From Brevibacillus centrosporus (lineage in GTDB: Bacteria; Bacillota; Bacilli; Brevibacillales; Brevibacillaceae): a DNA stretch of 64,000 nt. The position numbers and the translations under genes were made by a program. Shown here piece after piece: positions 18,086 through 25,282 of this stretch (position 1 is its first letter; every line of letters starts with the position of its first letter). The DNA lies in NCBI RefSeq assembly GCF_003710815.1, contig NZ_RHHP01000023.1:124001-188000 (forward strand). The letters are read 5' to 3'. Below the pieces are notes generated by a model that made no database searches, was not told the origin of the DNA, and saw only the letters and a list, made by a program, of their open reading frames with translations.

Positions 18086-18123
18086 CGTAGAGTATATCCC
18101 TTTGGAAAGGGGGAAATGGGAAG

Positions 18124-18483
18124 ATGCGAGCGCATGCGTACGCACTTGGCATGATTGAAACCTTGGGGCTGCCCGCGCTGATCGCTGCCGCCGACGCTGC
18201 TGCCAAAGCTGCAAATGTGAAGGTCGTCACCTACGAAGGCGCGGATGCAGGGATCGTGACGGTTTACGTGATCGGGGATGTGTCGTCCGTGCAAGCCGCA
18301 GTTGATGCAGGAGCGGATGCAGCAAGGCGTGTGGGAAGATTGCTGCATTCCCATGTCATCCCACGCCCTGACGAGAATGTGCCGAAAATGGTGAAAAACC
18401 TGATCAGTCAGGCAAAGAACAAGGAAGAGTCGGAATCTCTCCCGGAAGAAGTGCCGGAAGGGAGAGGTGAGCTAGAGACATGA
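18124..18483 (+). CDS. BMC-H microcompartment shell protein with C-terminal extension
   Basis: 119 residues from ATG 18124. One BMC domain covers residues 1-90 ('ALGMIETLGLPALIAAADAA', 'IVTVYVIGDVSSVQAAVDAG', 'SHVIPRPDE'), the hexamer-forming fold. Residues 91-119 are a charged Glu/Lys tail that may protrude from the shell or bind cargo. It differs from the canonical 95-residue shell protein encoded at 19996 and could be an EutK-like minor shell protein, though the nucleic-acid-binding domain of EutK is absent. Its stop overlaps the eutE start (ATGA). Confidence 0.9.
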   Translation: MRAHAYALGMIETLGLPALIAAADAAAKAANVKVVTYEGADAGIVTVYVIGDVSSVQAAVDAGADAARRVGRLLHSHVIPRPDENVPKMVKNLISQAKNKEESESLPEEVPEGRGELET

Positions 18484-19955
18484 CGTTGGATGCGGATTTG
18501 TACGCCATACAGGAAGTGCGTAATCATCTGACGCAGGCAAATGACGCGCAAAAAAAGCTCGCTGCGTACAGCCAGGAACAGATCGATGCGATCGTGGCAG
18601 CGATGTCGCGGGCAGGTGTAGATGCTGCAGAAAGGCTGGCGGTACTGGCCGTTGAGGAAACCGGCTTTGGTAACGTCCGGGACAAACAAATCAAAAACCA
18701 ATTCGCCGCAGAGAGTGTGTACGAGTGGATCAAAAATGCACGTACAGTTGGCCTCATTCGAAAAGATGAGGGAAATAAAGTTTGGGAAGTAGCTGAGCCT
18801 GTCGGGGTCGTAGCCGGAATCATTCCTTCGACGAACCCGACATCTACTGTTATTTTCAAATCGCTGATCGCTCTCAAAGCACGGAATGCCATCGTCTTTT
18901 CCCCGCACCCGGCTGCTGCTGCCTGTACGCTTGCGGCTGCCAAGGTCATGGATGAGGCGGCTGTTCAAGCAGGTGCCCCTGCGGGCTTGATCCGCTGTAT
19001 CAGCAAGCCCACTCTATCTGCTACGCATGAGCTGATGGTCCATAAGCTGACTGACCTGATACTCGCCACGGGCGGCTCTGCGATGGTCAAGGCAGCGTAC
19101 AGCTCGGGGAAGCCTGCTTATGGAGTAGGGCCGGGAAATGTGCCGGTCTACATACATCACAGTGCGGACCTGCCTGCCACGGCCAAGCGAATTGTCCAGA
19201 GCAAATCGTTTGATTACGGAACGATATGCGCGTCTGAGCAGGCCTTGGTTATCGAGGAGTCGATCAAGCGTCCGTTCCTCGCAGCATTGAAACGGGAAGG
19301 TGCCTATTTCCTGAACGATTTGGAGCGGGAAAAGATAGCAGCTCTCCTCATGGTCAATGGCTCCCTTAATCCCAAGATCGTGGGTCGATCTCCCGAAGCT
19401 ATCGCCCAAATGGCGGGTATCCTGATTCCCCAGGAGACAACTGTGCTGATAGCAGAAGAGAAGAATGTAGGAAAAGCCTATCCACTGTCGATCGAAAAGC
19501 TTGCCCCGATCCTCGCAATGTACACGGTTCATGATCAGCAGGAGGGCTTTGCCCGTTGCCATGAACTGCTTACCCTGGGAGGGCTCGGTCACACCGCAGG
19601 GATTCATTCGCAGGACGACGCCGTCATTGCCGCGTACGGCCTTGCGATGCCTGCATCGCGAATCACCGTGAATACAGGAACGACGTTTGGTGGTATCGGC
19701 GCGACAACCGGGATTCAGCCGTCCTTGACGCTGGGCTGTGGATCTTTTGGCAACAACATTACGTCGGACAACATCGGTCCCGAGCATCTGATGAATATCA
19801 AGAGAGTTGCGTTTGGTATCCGGGAGATGCAAAAAACGGCGGCAGCAGAACCTAAGCCGCAAACGCTCGTCGAGGGAACGGAGTGGGGCATTGGCCTTAG
19901 CCGCGAAGAGATCAAAACCATCATCAAGTCTGTCTTGACGGAAATGACGTCTTAA
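18480..19955 (+). CDS. eutE: Acetaldehyde dehydrogenase (CoA-acylating) EutE
   Basis: 491 residues, with its start overlapping the preceding stop; GAGAGGTGAG is the ribosome site. It converts acetaldehyde, NAD+ and CoA to acetyl-CoA inside the microcompartment. It is an aldehyde dehydrogenase-fold protein with 'GIIPSTNPTSTVIFKSL', 'PAYGVGPGNVPVYIH' and the catalytic Cys250 ('FDYGTICASEQ'). An N-terminal amphipathic stretch of about 18 residues could serve as an encapsulation peptide. The length is typical of EutE/PduP. Confidence 0.95.
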   Translation: MTLDADLYAIQEVRNHLTQANDAQKKLAAYSQEQIDAIVAAMSRAGVDAAERLAVLAVEETGFGNVRDKQIKNQFAAESVYEWIKNARTVGLIRKDEGNKVWEVAEPVGVVAGIIPSTNPTSTVIFKSLIALKARNAIVFSPHPAAAACTLAAAKVMDEAAVQAGAPAGLIRCISKPTLSATHELMVHKLTDLILATGGSAMVKAAYSSGKPAYGVGPGNVPVYIHHSADLPATAKRIVQSKSFDYGTICASEQALVIEESIKRPFLAALKREGAYFLNDLEREKIAALLMVNGSLNPKIVGRSPEAIAQMAGILIPQETTVLIAEEKNVGKAYPLSIEKLAPILAMYTVHDQQEGFARCHELLTLGGLGHTAGIHSQDDAVIAAYGLAMPASRITVNTGTTFGGIGATTGIQPSLTLGCGSFGNNITSDNIGPEHLMNIKRVAFGIREMQKTAAAEPKPQTLVEGTEWGIGLSREEIKTIIKSVLTEMTS

Positions 19956-19995
19956 ACCACCACAAATTTGTCTATACATGTAAGGAGGAATGGAA

Positions 19996-20283
19996 ATGGC
20001 AGGAGAAATGTCCGCATTGGGAATGGTGGAAACAAAAGGACTGGTAGGAGCAGTGGAAGCGGCTGACGCCATGGTAAAGGCCGCAAATGTGAAGCTGATC
20101 GGAAAAGTCCACGTAGGTGGCGGTCTGGTGACTGTCATGGTTCGCGGAGATGTAGGCGCTGTCAAAGCTTCCACGGACGCAGGTGCCGCTGCTGCCGAAA
20201 AAGTGGGAGAGCTCATATCCGTACACGTGATTCCACGCCCGCATGGAGATATTGAATTGATTTTGCCAAAGCTCGAAGGATAG
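19996..20283 (+). CDS. eutM: Major microcompartment shell protein (EutM/PduA type)
   Basis: 95 residues from ATG 19996, seven bases after AAGGAGG; an in-frame ATG at 19990 is too close to the site. It is a single BMC domain with '[20 protein letters not shown]', '[20 protein letters not shown]' and '[17 protein letters not shown]', the hexagonal tile that forms most of the shell. It lies between eutE and the phosphotransacylase gene. Confidence 0.95.
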   Translation: MAGEMSALGMVETKGLVGAVEAADAMVKAANVKLIGKVHVGGGLVTVMVRGDVGAVKASTDAGAAAAEKVGELISVHVIPRPHGDIELILPKLEG

Positions 20284-20289
20284 TCCCGT

Positions 20290-21075
20290 ATGGCAGTCAT
20301 CACGGAAGCATCCCTCAGAGCCATGCATAAAACAGGAATACCGAACCCCTTTTATCTGGGGAGAGGGGACAAAATAACCCCCGCAGCGGCAGATTACTTG
20401 AAGGGAAGAGGGATACAAGTGAGTGCATTTGAAGAAAAACAGCAGCCTTCCACCGATCAAGCTGCCGAGGCGATCTCGGAGATTCCCATCGGCGTATCCA
20501 ATCGTCATGTGCACTTATCGCCGGAGGATGTAGAGAGGCTTTTCGGGGAAGGACATCAGCTGACCCCGATGCGCGAGCTGTCGCAGCCAGGCCAGTTTGC
20601 CAGCCAGGAGACCGTGACGCTGGTCGGTCCAAAAGGAAGCATCCACGGGGTCCGCATTCTGGGGCCAGCCCGTGGTGCGACGCAGGTAGAGATTTCCCGT
20701 ACAGATGGTTTTGCTCTGGGTGTTCACGCGCCTGTGAGAATGTCTGGTGATATTGAAGGCACTCCCGGAATGGTGCTGGTAACAGCAAAAGGAACCGTTG
20801 TGCTGACGAAAGGTGTGATCGTAGCCAAAAGACACGTTCATATGTCGGAGGACGAAGCGCGGCTTTTTCAAGTAAAGGATGGGGATACGCTCATTCTGGA
20901 GACGCAGACGGATCGCCCGATTTTATATCCGGATGTCGTTGTTCGCGTCAGTCCGCGATTTGCGCTTGATTTCCACGTAGATTTGGATGAAGGCAATGCT
21001 GCCAATCTGAAGACAGGTGATCGGGTAAAAGTCATCGGAAAAAACGGTCAGCTTTACCCGGGGTATCGGAGGTGA
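20290..21075 (+). CDS. pduL: Phosphotransacylase PduL with EutT-like N-terminal domain
   Basis: 261 residues from ATG 20290. The C-terminal part (about 62-261) is the PduL fold, which makes acetyl-phosphate from acetyl-CoA and recycles CoA. It has the metal-binding motifs 'GVSNRHVHLSPED' (His73, His75) and 'VAKRHVHMSEDEA' (His182, His184), and 'RMSGDIEGTPG'. Residues 1-48 ('ITEASLRAMHKTGI', 'GDKITPAAADYLKGRGIQV') are not part of PduL. They resemble the N-terminus of the cobalamin adenosyltransferase EutT ('ITE-WLR--H', 'ltP-A-e-L---'). This may be an encapsulation or docking module. No separate eutD or eutT occurs in the window. Confidence 0.9.
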   Translation: MAVITEASLRAMHKTGIPNPFYLGRGDKITPAAADYLKGRGIQVSAFEEKQQPSTDQAAEAISEIPIGVSNRHVHLSPEDVERLFGEGHQLTPMRELSQPGQFASQETVTLVGPKGSIHGVRILGPARGATQVEISRTDGFALGVHAPVRMSGDIEGTPGMVLVTAKGTVVLTKGVIVAKRHVHMSEDEARLFQVKDGDTLILETQTDRPILYPDVVVRVSPRFALDFHVDLDEGNAANLKTGDRVKVIGKNGQLYPGYRR

Positions 21076-21081
21076 GACTTG

Positions 21082-21900
21082 GTGGACGTCCGAGAGATGG
21101 TCGCATCCATTACCAAAGAAATTCTGCAATCGCTGCAGCAGGAAAAGGTCAAGCAAGCTCGCCGCGTGCTGTATGTTTTTTGCGACAGCCAGGCGCACGA
21201 AGCCTTTCTTGATCATTTTATCCATTTGAAGAAAAACGGAATTTGCCACGACCTTTTGTTCCTGGATGGCGAGACGTCCTCCTGGCTGGGCATGCACAAA
21301 ATCGAATGTGGAGGAGCGGGAAAAATCTTGGCGGCGGATGAGTTCGCCCCCGCTCCTCTGGAAGTGCCGAAAGATTACGACGGTATCGTCATTCCGGAGC
21401 TGGATCTCGACAATGCTGCACGTATCGCAGCAGGGCTCAAAGGCACGATCAAGGCAGAAATCGTTTTTGCTGCACTGGTTACGGGGAAATTCGTGATTGC
21501 GGGATCGGATGTGCCCGGTATCAAGCGTGCAGATCGGCGTACCATACAGGCTTTGACATTGCCACCTGCGTATGAAAGGCTGTTCCAGCGCCATGTGCAA
21601 GAGCTGACAGAGCTGGGTATCGAGTTTGCCCCACAGAAACGTTTGGCAGAGCGTGTCGTCTCCAAGCTGAGGTCGCAGCTGCCAAAGGAAGGGGAGCAGG
21701 CTGCCAAGCCGACAGCGACCGCTTTGGACGAGACGGAAGCTGTATTTTCCGGCAAGCTGCTGACCGCCGACTGGATCTGCTCACAGCCGCAGCTTCGCAA
21801 TACGACGCTGCATGTGAAGCAGGGAGCGATTGTCTCCCCGTTGGCGCAAGATAGCATGCGAGAGAGAGGAATAACCGTCAGCTACATAGGGAGAGGGTGA
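21082..21900 (+). CDS. Flavoprotein-like microcompartment-locus protein
   Basis: 272 residues; GTG 21082 is preferred over TTG 21079 because GGAGGTGAG ends six bases before it. The middle part ('RRVLYVFCDSQAHEAFLDHF', 'DGIVIPELDLDNAARIAAGL', 'ALVTGKFVIAGSDVPGI') has an alternating beta/alpha pattern like the flavoprotein-domain proteins found in some microcompartment loci. The C-terminus ('LLTADWIC', 'GAIVSPLAQDSMRERGITV') repeats the 'ITP-A-DY----GI' pattern of the N-terminus of the neighbouring PduL. The two proteins may therefore share a docking element. I do not know its reaction. Confidence 0.6.
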   Translation: MDVREMVASITKEILQSLQQEKVKQARRVLYVFCDSQAHEAFLDHFIHLKKNGICHDLLFLDGETSSWLGMHKIECGGAGKILAADEFAPAPLEVPKDYDGIVIPELDLDNAARIAAGLKGTIKAEIVFAALVTGKFVIAGSDVPGIKRADRRTIQALTLPPAYERLFQRHVQELTELGIEFAPQKRLAERVVSKLRSQLPKEGEQAAKPTATALDETEAVFSGKLLTADWICSQPQLRNTTLHVKQGAIVSPLAQDSMRERGITVSYIGRG

Positions 21901-21907
21901 GCTGCAC

Positions 21908-22195
21908 ATGTTTTTAGGGAAGGTCATAGGGAGTGTGTGGGCGACCCAGAAGGAAGCTGGCATGGAGAATCTGAAGCTGATGGTCGTTCAGCCCATCGAT
22001 TGGCGCGGCACAGATGCCGGGCAGACCGTTATCGCAGCGGATCGAATTGGCGCGGGGATAGGCGAGCAGGTCATCGTCTCGCGAGGTACGCCGGCACGCA
22101 TCCTGTTTTCAAACCAGAACGTCCCGATCGATGCGGTGATTGTAGGGATCGTCGACTCGTATGAGGTACCTGGAGCCTCGGGAGGTGCAGATTAG
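21908..22195 (+). CDS. eutN: Microcompartment vertex protein EutN/CcmL
   Basis: 95 residues from ATG 21908. It begins 'MFLGKVIGSVWATQKEAGME' and contains 'VIAADRIGAGIGEQVIVSRG' and 'DAVIVGIVDS', the full EutN/CcmL/CsoS4 pattern. These pentamers cap the shell vertices. It starts 8 bases after the previous stop and nearly touches eutS. Confidence 0.95.
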   Translation: MFLGKVIGSVWATQKEAGMENLKLMVVQPIDWRGTDAGQTVIAADRIGAGIGEQVIVSRGTPARILFSNQNVPIDAVIVGIVDSYEVPGASGGAD

Positions 22196-22196
22196 C

Positions 22197-22538
22197 ATGG
22201 AGCAGGAGCGTTCGCGGGTCATACAGGAATTCGTGCCGGGAAAACAGGTCACGCTGGCGCACGTGATCGCCAATCCGGATGAAATGCTTTATACCAAGCT
22301 CGGTATCAAAGAGGCGGGGGCGATCGGTATTTTGACGCTAACTCCCACCGAGACCGCTATTATTGCGGCAGATATCGCGACGAAGGCTGCCAGTGTGGAG
22401 CTGGGCTTTCTCGACCGTTTTACAGGCTCGCTAATCGTAGTCGGCGATGTCTCGGCAGTCGAGATGGCAGTAGAGGCTGTCAATACAGTGCTCAGCCAAA
22501 AGCTGAAATTTACGCCGGCGCTGGTGACCAAGTCATGA
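22197..22538 (+). CDS. eutS: Microcompartment shell protein EutS
   Basis: 113 residues from ATG 22197 after GGAGG; the frame is open further upstream, but there it overlaps eutN. The sequence 'RVIQEFVPGKQVTLAHVIAN', 'EAGAIGILTLTPTETAIIAA' and 'ELGFLDRFTGSLIVVGDVSA' is nearly diagnostic for EutS, a circularly permuted BMC protein forming bent hexamers at shell edges. Its stop overlaps the eutP start (ATGA). Confidence 0.96.
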   Translation: MEQERSRVIQEFVPGKQVTLAHVIANPDEMLYTKLGIKEAGAIGILTLTPTETAIIAADIATKAASVELGFLDRFTGSLIVVGDVSAVEMAVEAVNTVLSQKLKFTPALVTKS

Positions 22539-22975
22539 GAAAAAGGGTGATGGTGATTGGAGCGATCGAAGCGGGAAAGTCGACGCTGGCACAAGCGCTG
22601 TTCAACGACGAGCAGCCAGCCAGAAAGACACAAGCGCTGGAATACCGGGACTGGCTGATCGATACGCCGGGAGAGTACAGCGAAAACCCGATGTTTTATC
22701 GAACGCTGATGGCCACTGCTTTGGAAGCGAGCCTGATCGTCATGGTGCAGGACGCTACTCGTGAGCGCAATGCCTTTCCGCCTGGTTTTTCGCTTGGATT
22801 TGCCCAGCCCTGCATCGGCGTCATTACCAAAACGGATCATCCGGCTGCCGATCTAATGAGGGCAGAGGCTTGCTTGCGGCAGGCGTTGGGGGACGGGCTG
22901 ATCTTTCCTACCTCCTCGCGTACAGGGGATGGAGTAGGTGAGCTGAAAGCTTTTTTAACGTGTAAGAATTTATAA
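22535..22975 (+). CDS. eutP: EutP/PduV-type P-loop protein
   Basis: 146 residues, coupled to eutS by ATGA. It has the P-loop 'GAIEAGKST' (9-17), 'LIDTPGEY' as switch II and 'GVITKTDHP' as the base-recognition motif, so it is a Ras-like GTPase-fold protein. EutP has also been reported as an acetate kinase in some bacteria, which would complete acetyl-phosphate to acetate plus ATP here. The last codons and the stop lie inside an interspersed repeat (22951-23006), so the native C-terminus may have been replaced. Confidence 0.9.
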   Translation: MRKRVMVIGAIEAGKSTLAQALFNDEQPARKTQALEYRDWLIDTPGEYSENPMFYRTLMATALEASLIVMVQDATRERNAFPPGFSLGFAQPCIGVITKTDHPAADLMRAEACLRQALGDGLIFPTSSRTGDGVGELKAFLTCKNL

Positions 22976-23006
22976 GCGTAATGCTTATGAATTCTGGAGC
23001 GCATGA
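22951..23006 (+). repeat. 56-bp interspersed repeat, copy 1
   Basis: The stretch matches 62810-62865 at 50 of 56 positions. It contains an 11/12 inverted repeat (GAATTTATAAGC / GCTTATGAATTC, 5-base spacer) between TTTTTTAACGT on the left and GGAGCGCATGA on the right. It overlaps the last eight codons and stop of eutP. Confidence 0.8.
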
Positions 23007-23032
23007 AAACTTTCCGCTAAAAAGCGTTCGCT

Positions 23033-23065
23033 CCTCCTTGAGGTGGCCTCGATAGAGGTTTTTTT
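23033..23065 (+). promoter_or_regulatory. Attenuator-like alternating hairpins before eutW
   Basis: Four complementary tetrads follow one another: CCTC (23033), GAGG (23040), CCTC (23047), GAGG (23055), then seven T. Pairing 3:4 makes a terminator, and pairing 2:3 would prevent it. The stems are only 4 bp. The loop does not show the A1/G4 signature of the other two eut leaders. The rest of the 22976-23159 gap shows the repeat and no ORF. Confidence 0.45.
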
Positions 23066-23159
23066 ACAAGCCCACAGGAGTAAATAGTGCTCTTTTCTCT
23101 TGAGGTTTATTGTAGGAAAATTAAGACAATAAAAAGCGAGCTGGTGAAAAGAGGTACGT

Positions 23160-24623
23160 ATGCGAAAGGTATGGGAACTTTGTAGACAGGCTACCTCCAT
23201 ACGAGAGGAAGATATCCCGATCATTGCGGATTTGGCTTCCAAGCTCCAGATCTTTGCGGATTTGTCCCAAGCAGACATGTTCATCGATTGCCTGGCGAAG
23301 GATAAAAGCACCGCACTGGTGATCGCGCAGGCGTCACCGAAGACGGCACGGTCCCTCTACAGCGGCTCCGTCGTAGGGCAGCTGGCGACGGCGGTGAACG
23401 AGCCTGCGGTCATGTATTGTCTGACGACGGGCAAGGCAGTGATTGGATCGCGTGGCGTTTCCCAGGAGCAGTTCGTCATGCGGCAAAGTGTCGTGCCGAT
23501 TACCAATGGCAAGGGGGAAACGATCGGCACTCTCATTACGGAACAGGATATTTCCAAACAGGTCGAGCAGGAACGAAATGTAGAAATGCTCAAGGAAACG
23601 ACGGAGCAGCTAAGTGAGACACTGATCCAGTTTGCCGTTCCAGACATGCCGATTTCATCGCTGATGCATGAGGGGATGATTCTGTTTGACCAGAGCGGGA
23701 TCATCACCTATGCCAACAGCCGTGCCGAGAAGCTGCTTTCCTTGATCGGTTTGGAGGAGCCAGCAAAAGGCGAGAGCATCGAGCGTATTTTTTCTTGGCG
23801 AGTTTCCCCGGAAAACTTTGTACGGCATGGTGGGTACATTCAGGAGGAGCTGTCGAGAGGGAAGCATTTTCTGCTGATGAAAGCTGTCTCGGCTGTACGC
23901 AAGCCCGACATTATCGGGGGAATCATCCTGCTGCGGGATATTTCCGACATACGGGAAAAGGAAAAGCAGCTGATGATCAAGTCGGCTGTCATTAAAGAAA
24001 TTCACCACCGCGTCAAAAACAATCTGCAGACGATTTCGAGTCTCTTGCGTTTGCAAATGAGGCGCTCGTCCGCCAGCGAGCTTGAAAAGGTGTACAGGGA
24101 AAGCATCAACCGGATCAACAGCATCGCGATCATACATGAATACCTGGCGCAGGACGGACTGGCACAGATCGATTTCCAGGAGATTTTGACCAAAGTATCG
24201 AAAATGATCGTCTCCTCCATGCGGCCCTCCGAACAGGCCATACAAGTCGTCGTGAAGGGAGAATCCGTCTATCTGCCGTCAGATAAAGCGACTTCTTTTG
24301 CCCTGATTGTCACCGAGCTCGTCCAAAACTGCATGATTCACGGGTTTCGTGATCGGAAGGAAGGGAGAATCACGCTGACACTCGTGACCAAGGATGATTT
24401 TATCAGCCTGTCGGTCACAGACGACGGAGTGGGACTGGCGGGCGGAGAGACGGTGCAGCAGAAAGGGCATTTGGGACTGAAAATCGTGGATACTTTGGTC
24501 AAGGAAGACCTGGAAGGCACGATACATTTTCGCAATACGGGAGAGGGTACCGAGGTGACGATCCTGTATCCAGTCCCAAAGGAGGGTGACGATGACACAG
24601 CCGAAGATTATCGTAGTGGATGA
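23160..24623 (+). CDS. eutW: Ethanolamine sensor histidine kinase EutW
   Basis: 487 residues from ATG 23160 (GAAAAGAGG upstream). It has no membrane segments, so it is a soluble sensor that detects ethanolamine. Order: N-terminal GAF-like sensory region (about 15-135), PAS domain (about 160-265, 'ILFDQSGIITYANSRAEKLL'), then a HisKA_2/HWE-type kinase with the phospho-His in 'IHHRVKNNLQTISSLL' (His282/283) and an ATPase with 'DDGVGLAGG' and 'GLKIVDTLV'. It is cotranscribed with eutV, whose start overlaps its last 32 bases. Confidence 0.93.
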   Translation: MRKVWELCRQATSIREEDIPIIADLASKLQIFADLSQADMFIDCLAKDKSTALVIAQASPKTARSLYSGSVVGQLATAVNEPAVMYCLTTGKAVIGSRGVSQEQFVMRQSVVPITNGKGETIGTLITEQDISKQVEQERNVEMLKETTEQLSETLIQFAVPDMPISSLMHEGMILFDQSGIITYANSRAEKLLSLIGLEEPAKGESIERIFSWRVSPENFVRHGGYIQEELSRGKHFLLMKAVSAVRKPDIIGGIILLRDISDIREKEKQLMIKSAVIKEIHHRVKNNLQTISSLLRLQMRRSSASELEKVYRESINRINSIAIIHEYLAQDGLAQIDFQEILTKVSKMIVSSMRPSEQAIQVVVKGESVYLPSDKATSFALIVTELVQNCMIHGFRDRKEGRITLTLVTKDDFISLSVTDDGVGLAGGETVQQKGHLGLKIVDTLVKEDLEGTIHFRNTGEGTEVTILYPVPKEGDDDTAEDYRSG

Positions 24624-25185
24624 TGAACCCATCATTCGCATGGATTTGCGGGAGATGCTCGAAAAAGAAGGGTACCTGGTAGTGGCTGAAGCGAAAAATG
24701 GGGAGGAAGCTGTCTCTCTCGCTCACCGTCACAAGCCTGATCTGATCATTATGGATGTGAAGATGCCTGTTTTGAACGGGATCAAAGCGAGTGGCATCAT
24801 CCGCGGCTTTTCCGACAGCTCGATCCTGCTTTTGACTGCCTACAGCCAGAGGGAACTGGTTCAGGATGCGTGCAAGGCTGGGGTGACCGCCTATCTGGTG
24901 AAGCCCATCACGGAGGAAGACCTGATACCGGCTGTAGAAATTGCATTGAGCCAAAGGGTGAGGGTAGCTTCGCTCAAACAGGATGTTCACACGCTCAAGC
25001 AAAAAATCGAGGATCGGAAAATCATCGAAAAGGCAAAAGGCAAGCTGATGAGCACCATGTCGCTCGAGGAAGAGGCCGCGTATAAATGGCTTCAGCAAAC
25101 AAGCATGCAACGGCGCATGCCGCTTGCCAGGCTGGCAGAGGAAATCTTGTCCAAAGAGCAGCTCATCGATCATGGAGCCAAGTGA
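24592..25185 (+). CDS. eutV: Ethanolamine response regulator EutV (ANTAR antiterminator)
   Basis: 197 residues from ATG 24592, placed after AAAGGAGGGTGACG. The N-terminal receiver has Asp10-Asp11, phospho-acceptor Asp55 ('LIIMDVKMP') and Lys in 'YLVKPI'. A coiled-coil linker (about 122-145) leads to a C-terminal ANTAR domain ('IIEKAKGKLMSTMSLEEEAA', 'YKWLQQTSMQRR'). ANTAR proteins of this type bind paired RNA hairpins and stop termination. Candidate targets are the leaders at 17303-17393 and 25199-25256. Confidence 0.95.
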   Translation: MTQPKIIVVDDEPIIRMDLREMLEKEGYLVVAEAKNGEEAVSLAHRHKPDLIIMDVKMPVLNGIKASGIIRGFSDSSILLLTAYSQRELVQDACKAGVTAYLVKPITEEDLIPAVEIALSQRVRVASLKQDVHTLKQKIEDRKIIEKAKGKLMSTMSLEEEAAYKWLQQTSMQRRMPLARLAEEILSKEQLIDHGAK

Positions 25186-25198
25186 AGTGAATAGGATG

Positions 25199-25256
25199 CG
25201 AGCAAAGGCGCTTGAACGAGTTCGGCAGCAACATACCGACTGTTCAGGCGCTTTTT
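25199..25256 (+). promoter_or_regulatory. EutV antiterminator and terminator before eutA
   Basis: The hairpin CGAGC-AAAGGC-GCUUG (25199-25214) has a six-base loop with A1 and G4 and matches the reported AGCAANGRRGCUY consensus at 12 of 13 positions. Its 3' half overlaps the left arm (25208-25217) of a 10-bp terminator stem whose right arm is 25242-25251, followed by TTTTT. The two structures exclude each other. A clear partner hairpin upstream was not found. In enterococcal eut clusters eutA likewise has its own EutV site. Confidence 0.75.
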
Positions 25257-25282
25257 AGGTCAAGGGTCAGAGGAGGTTTTGT

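Noticed and set aside
19014..20324. 436-codon minus-strand frame across eutE and eutM
   Set aside because: It lies across two well-identified eut genes and has no signal of its own.
22976..23159. Possible T-box or cobalamin riboswitch before eutW
   Set aside because: The T-box sequence and the conserved B12-box are not present; only short alternating hairpins and the interspersed repeat are seen.
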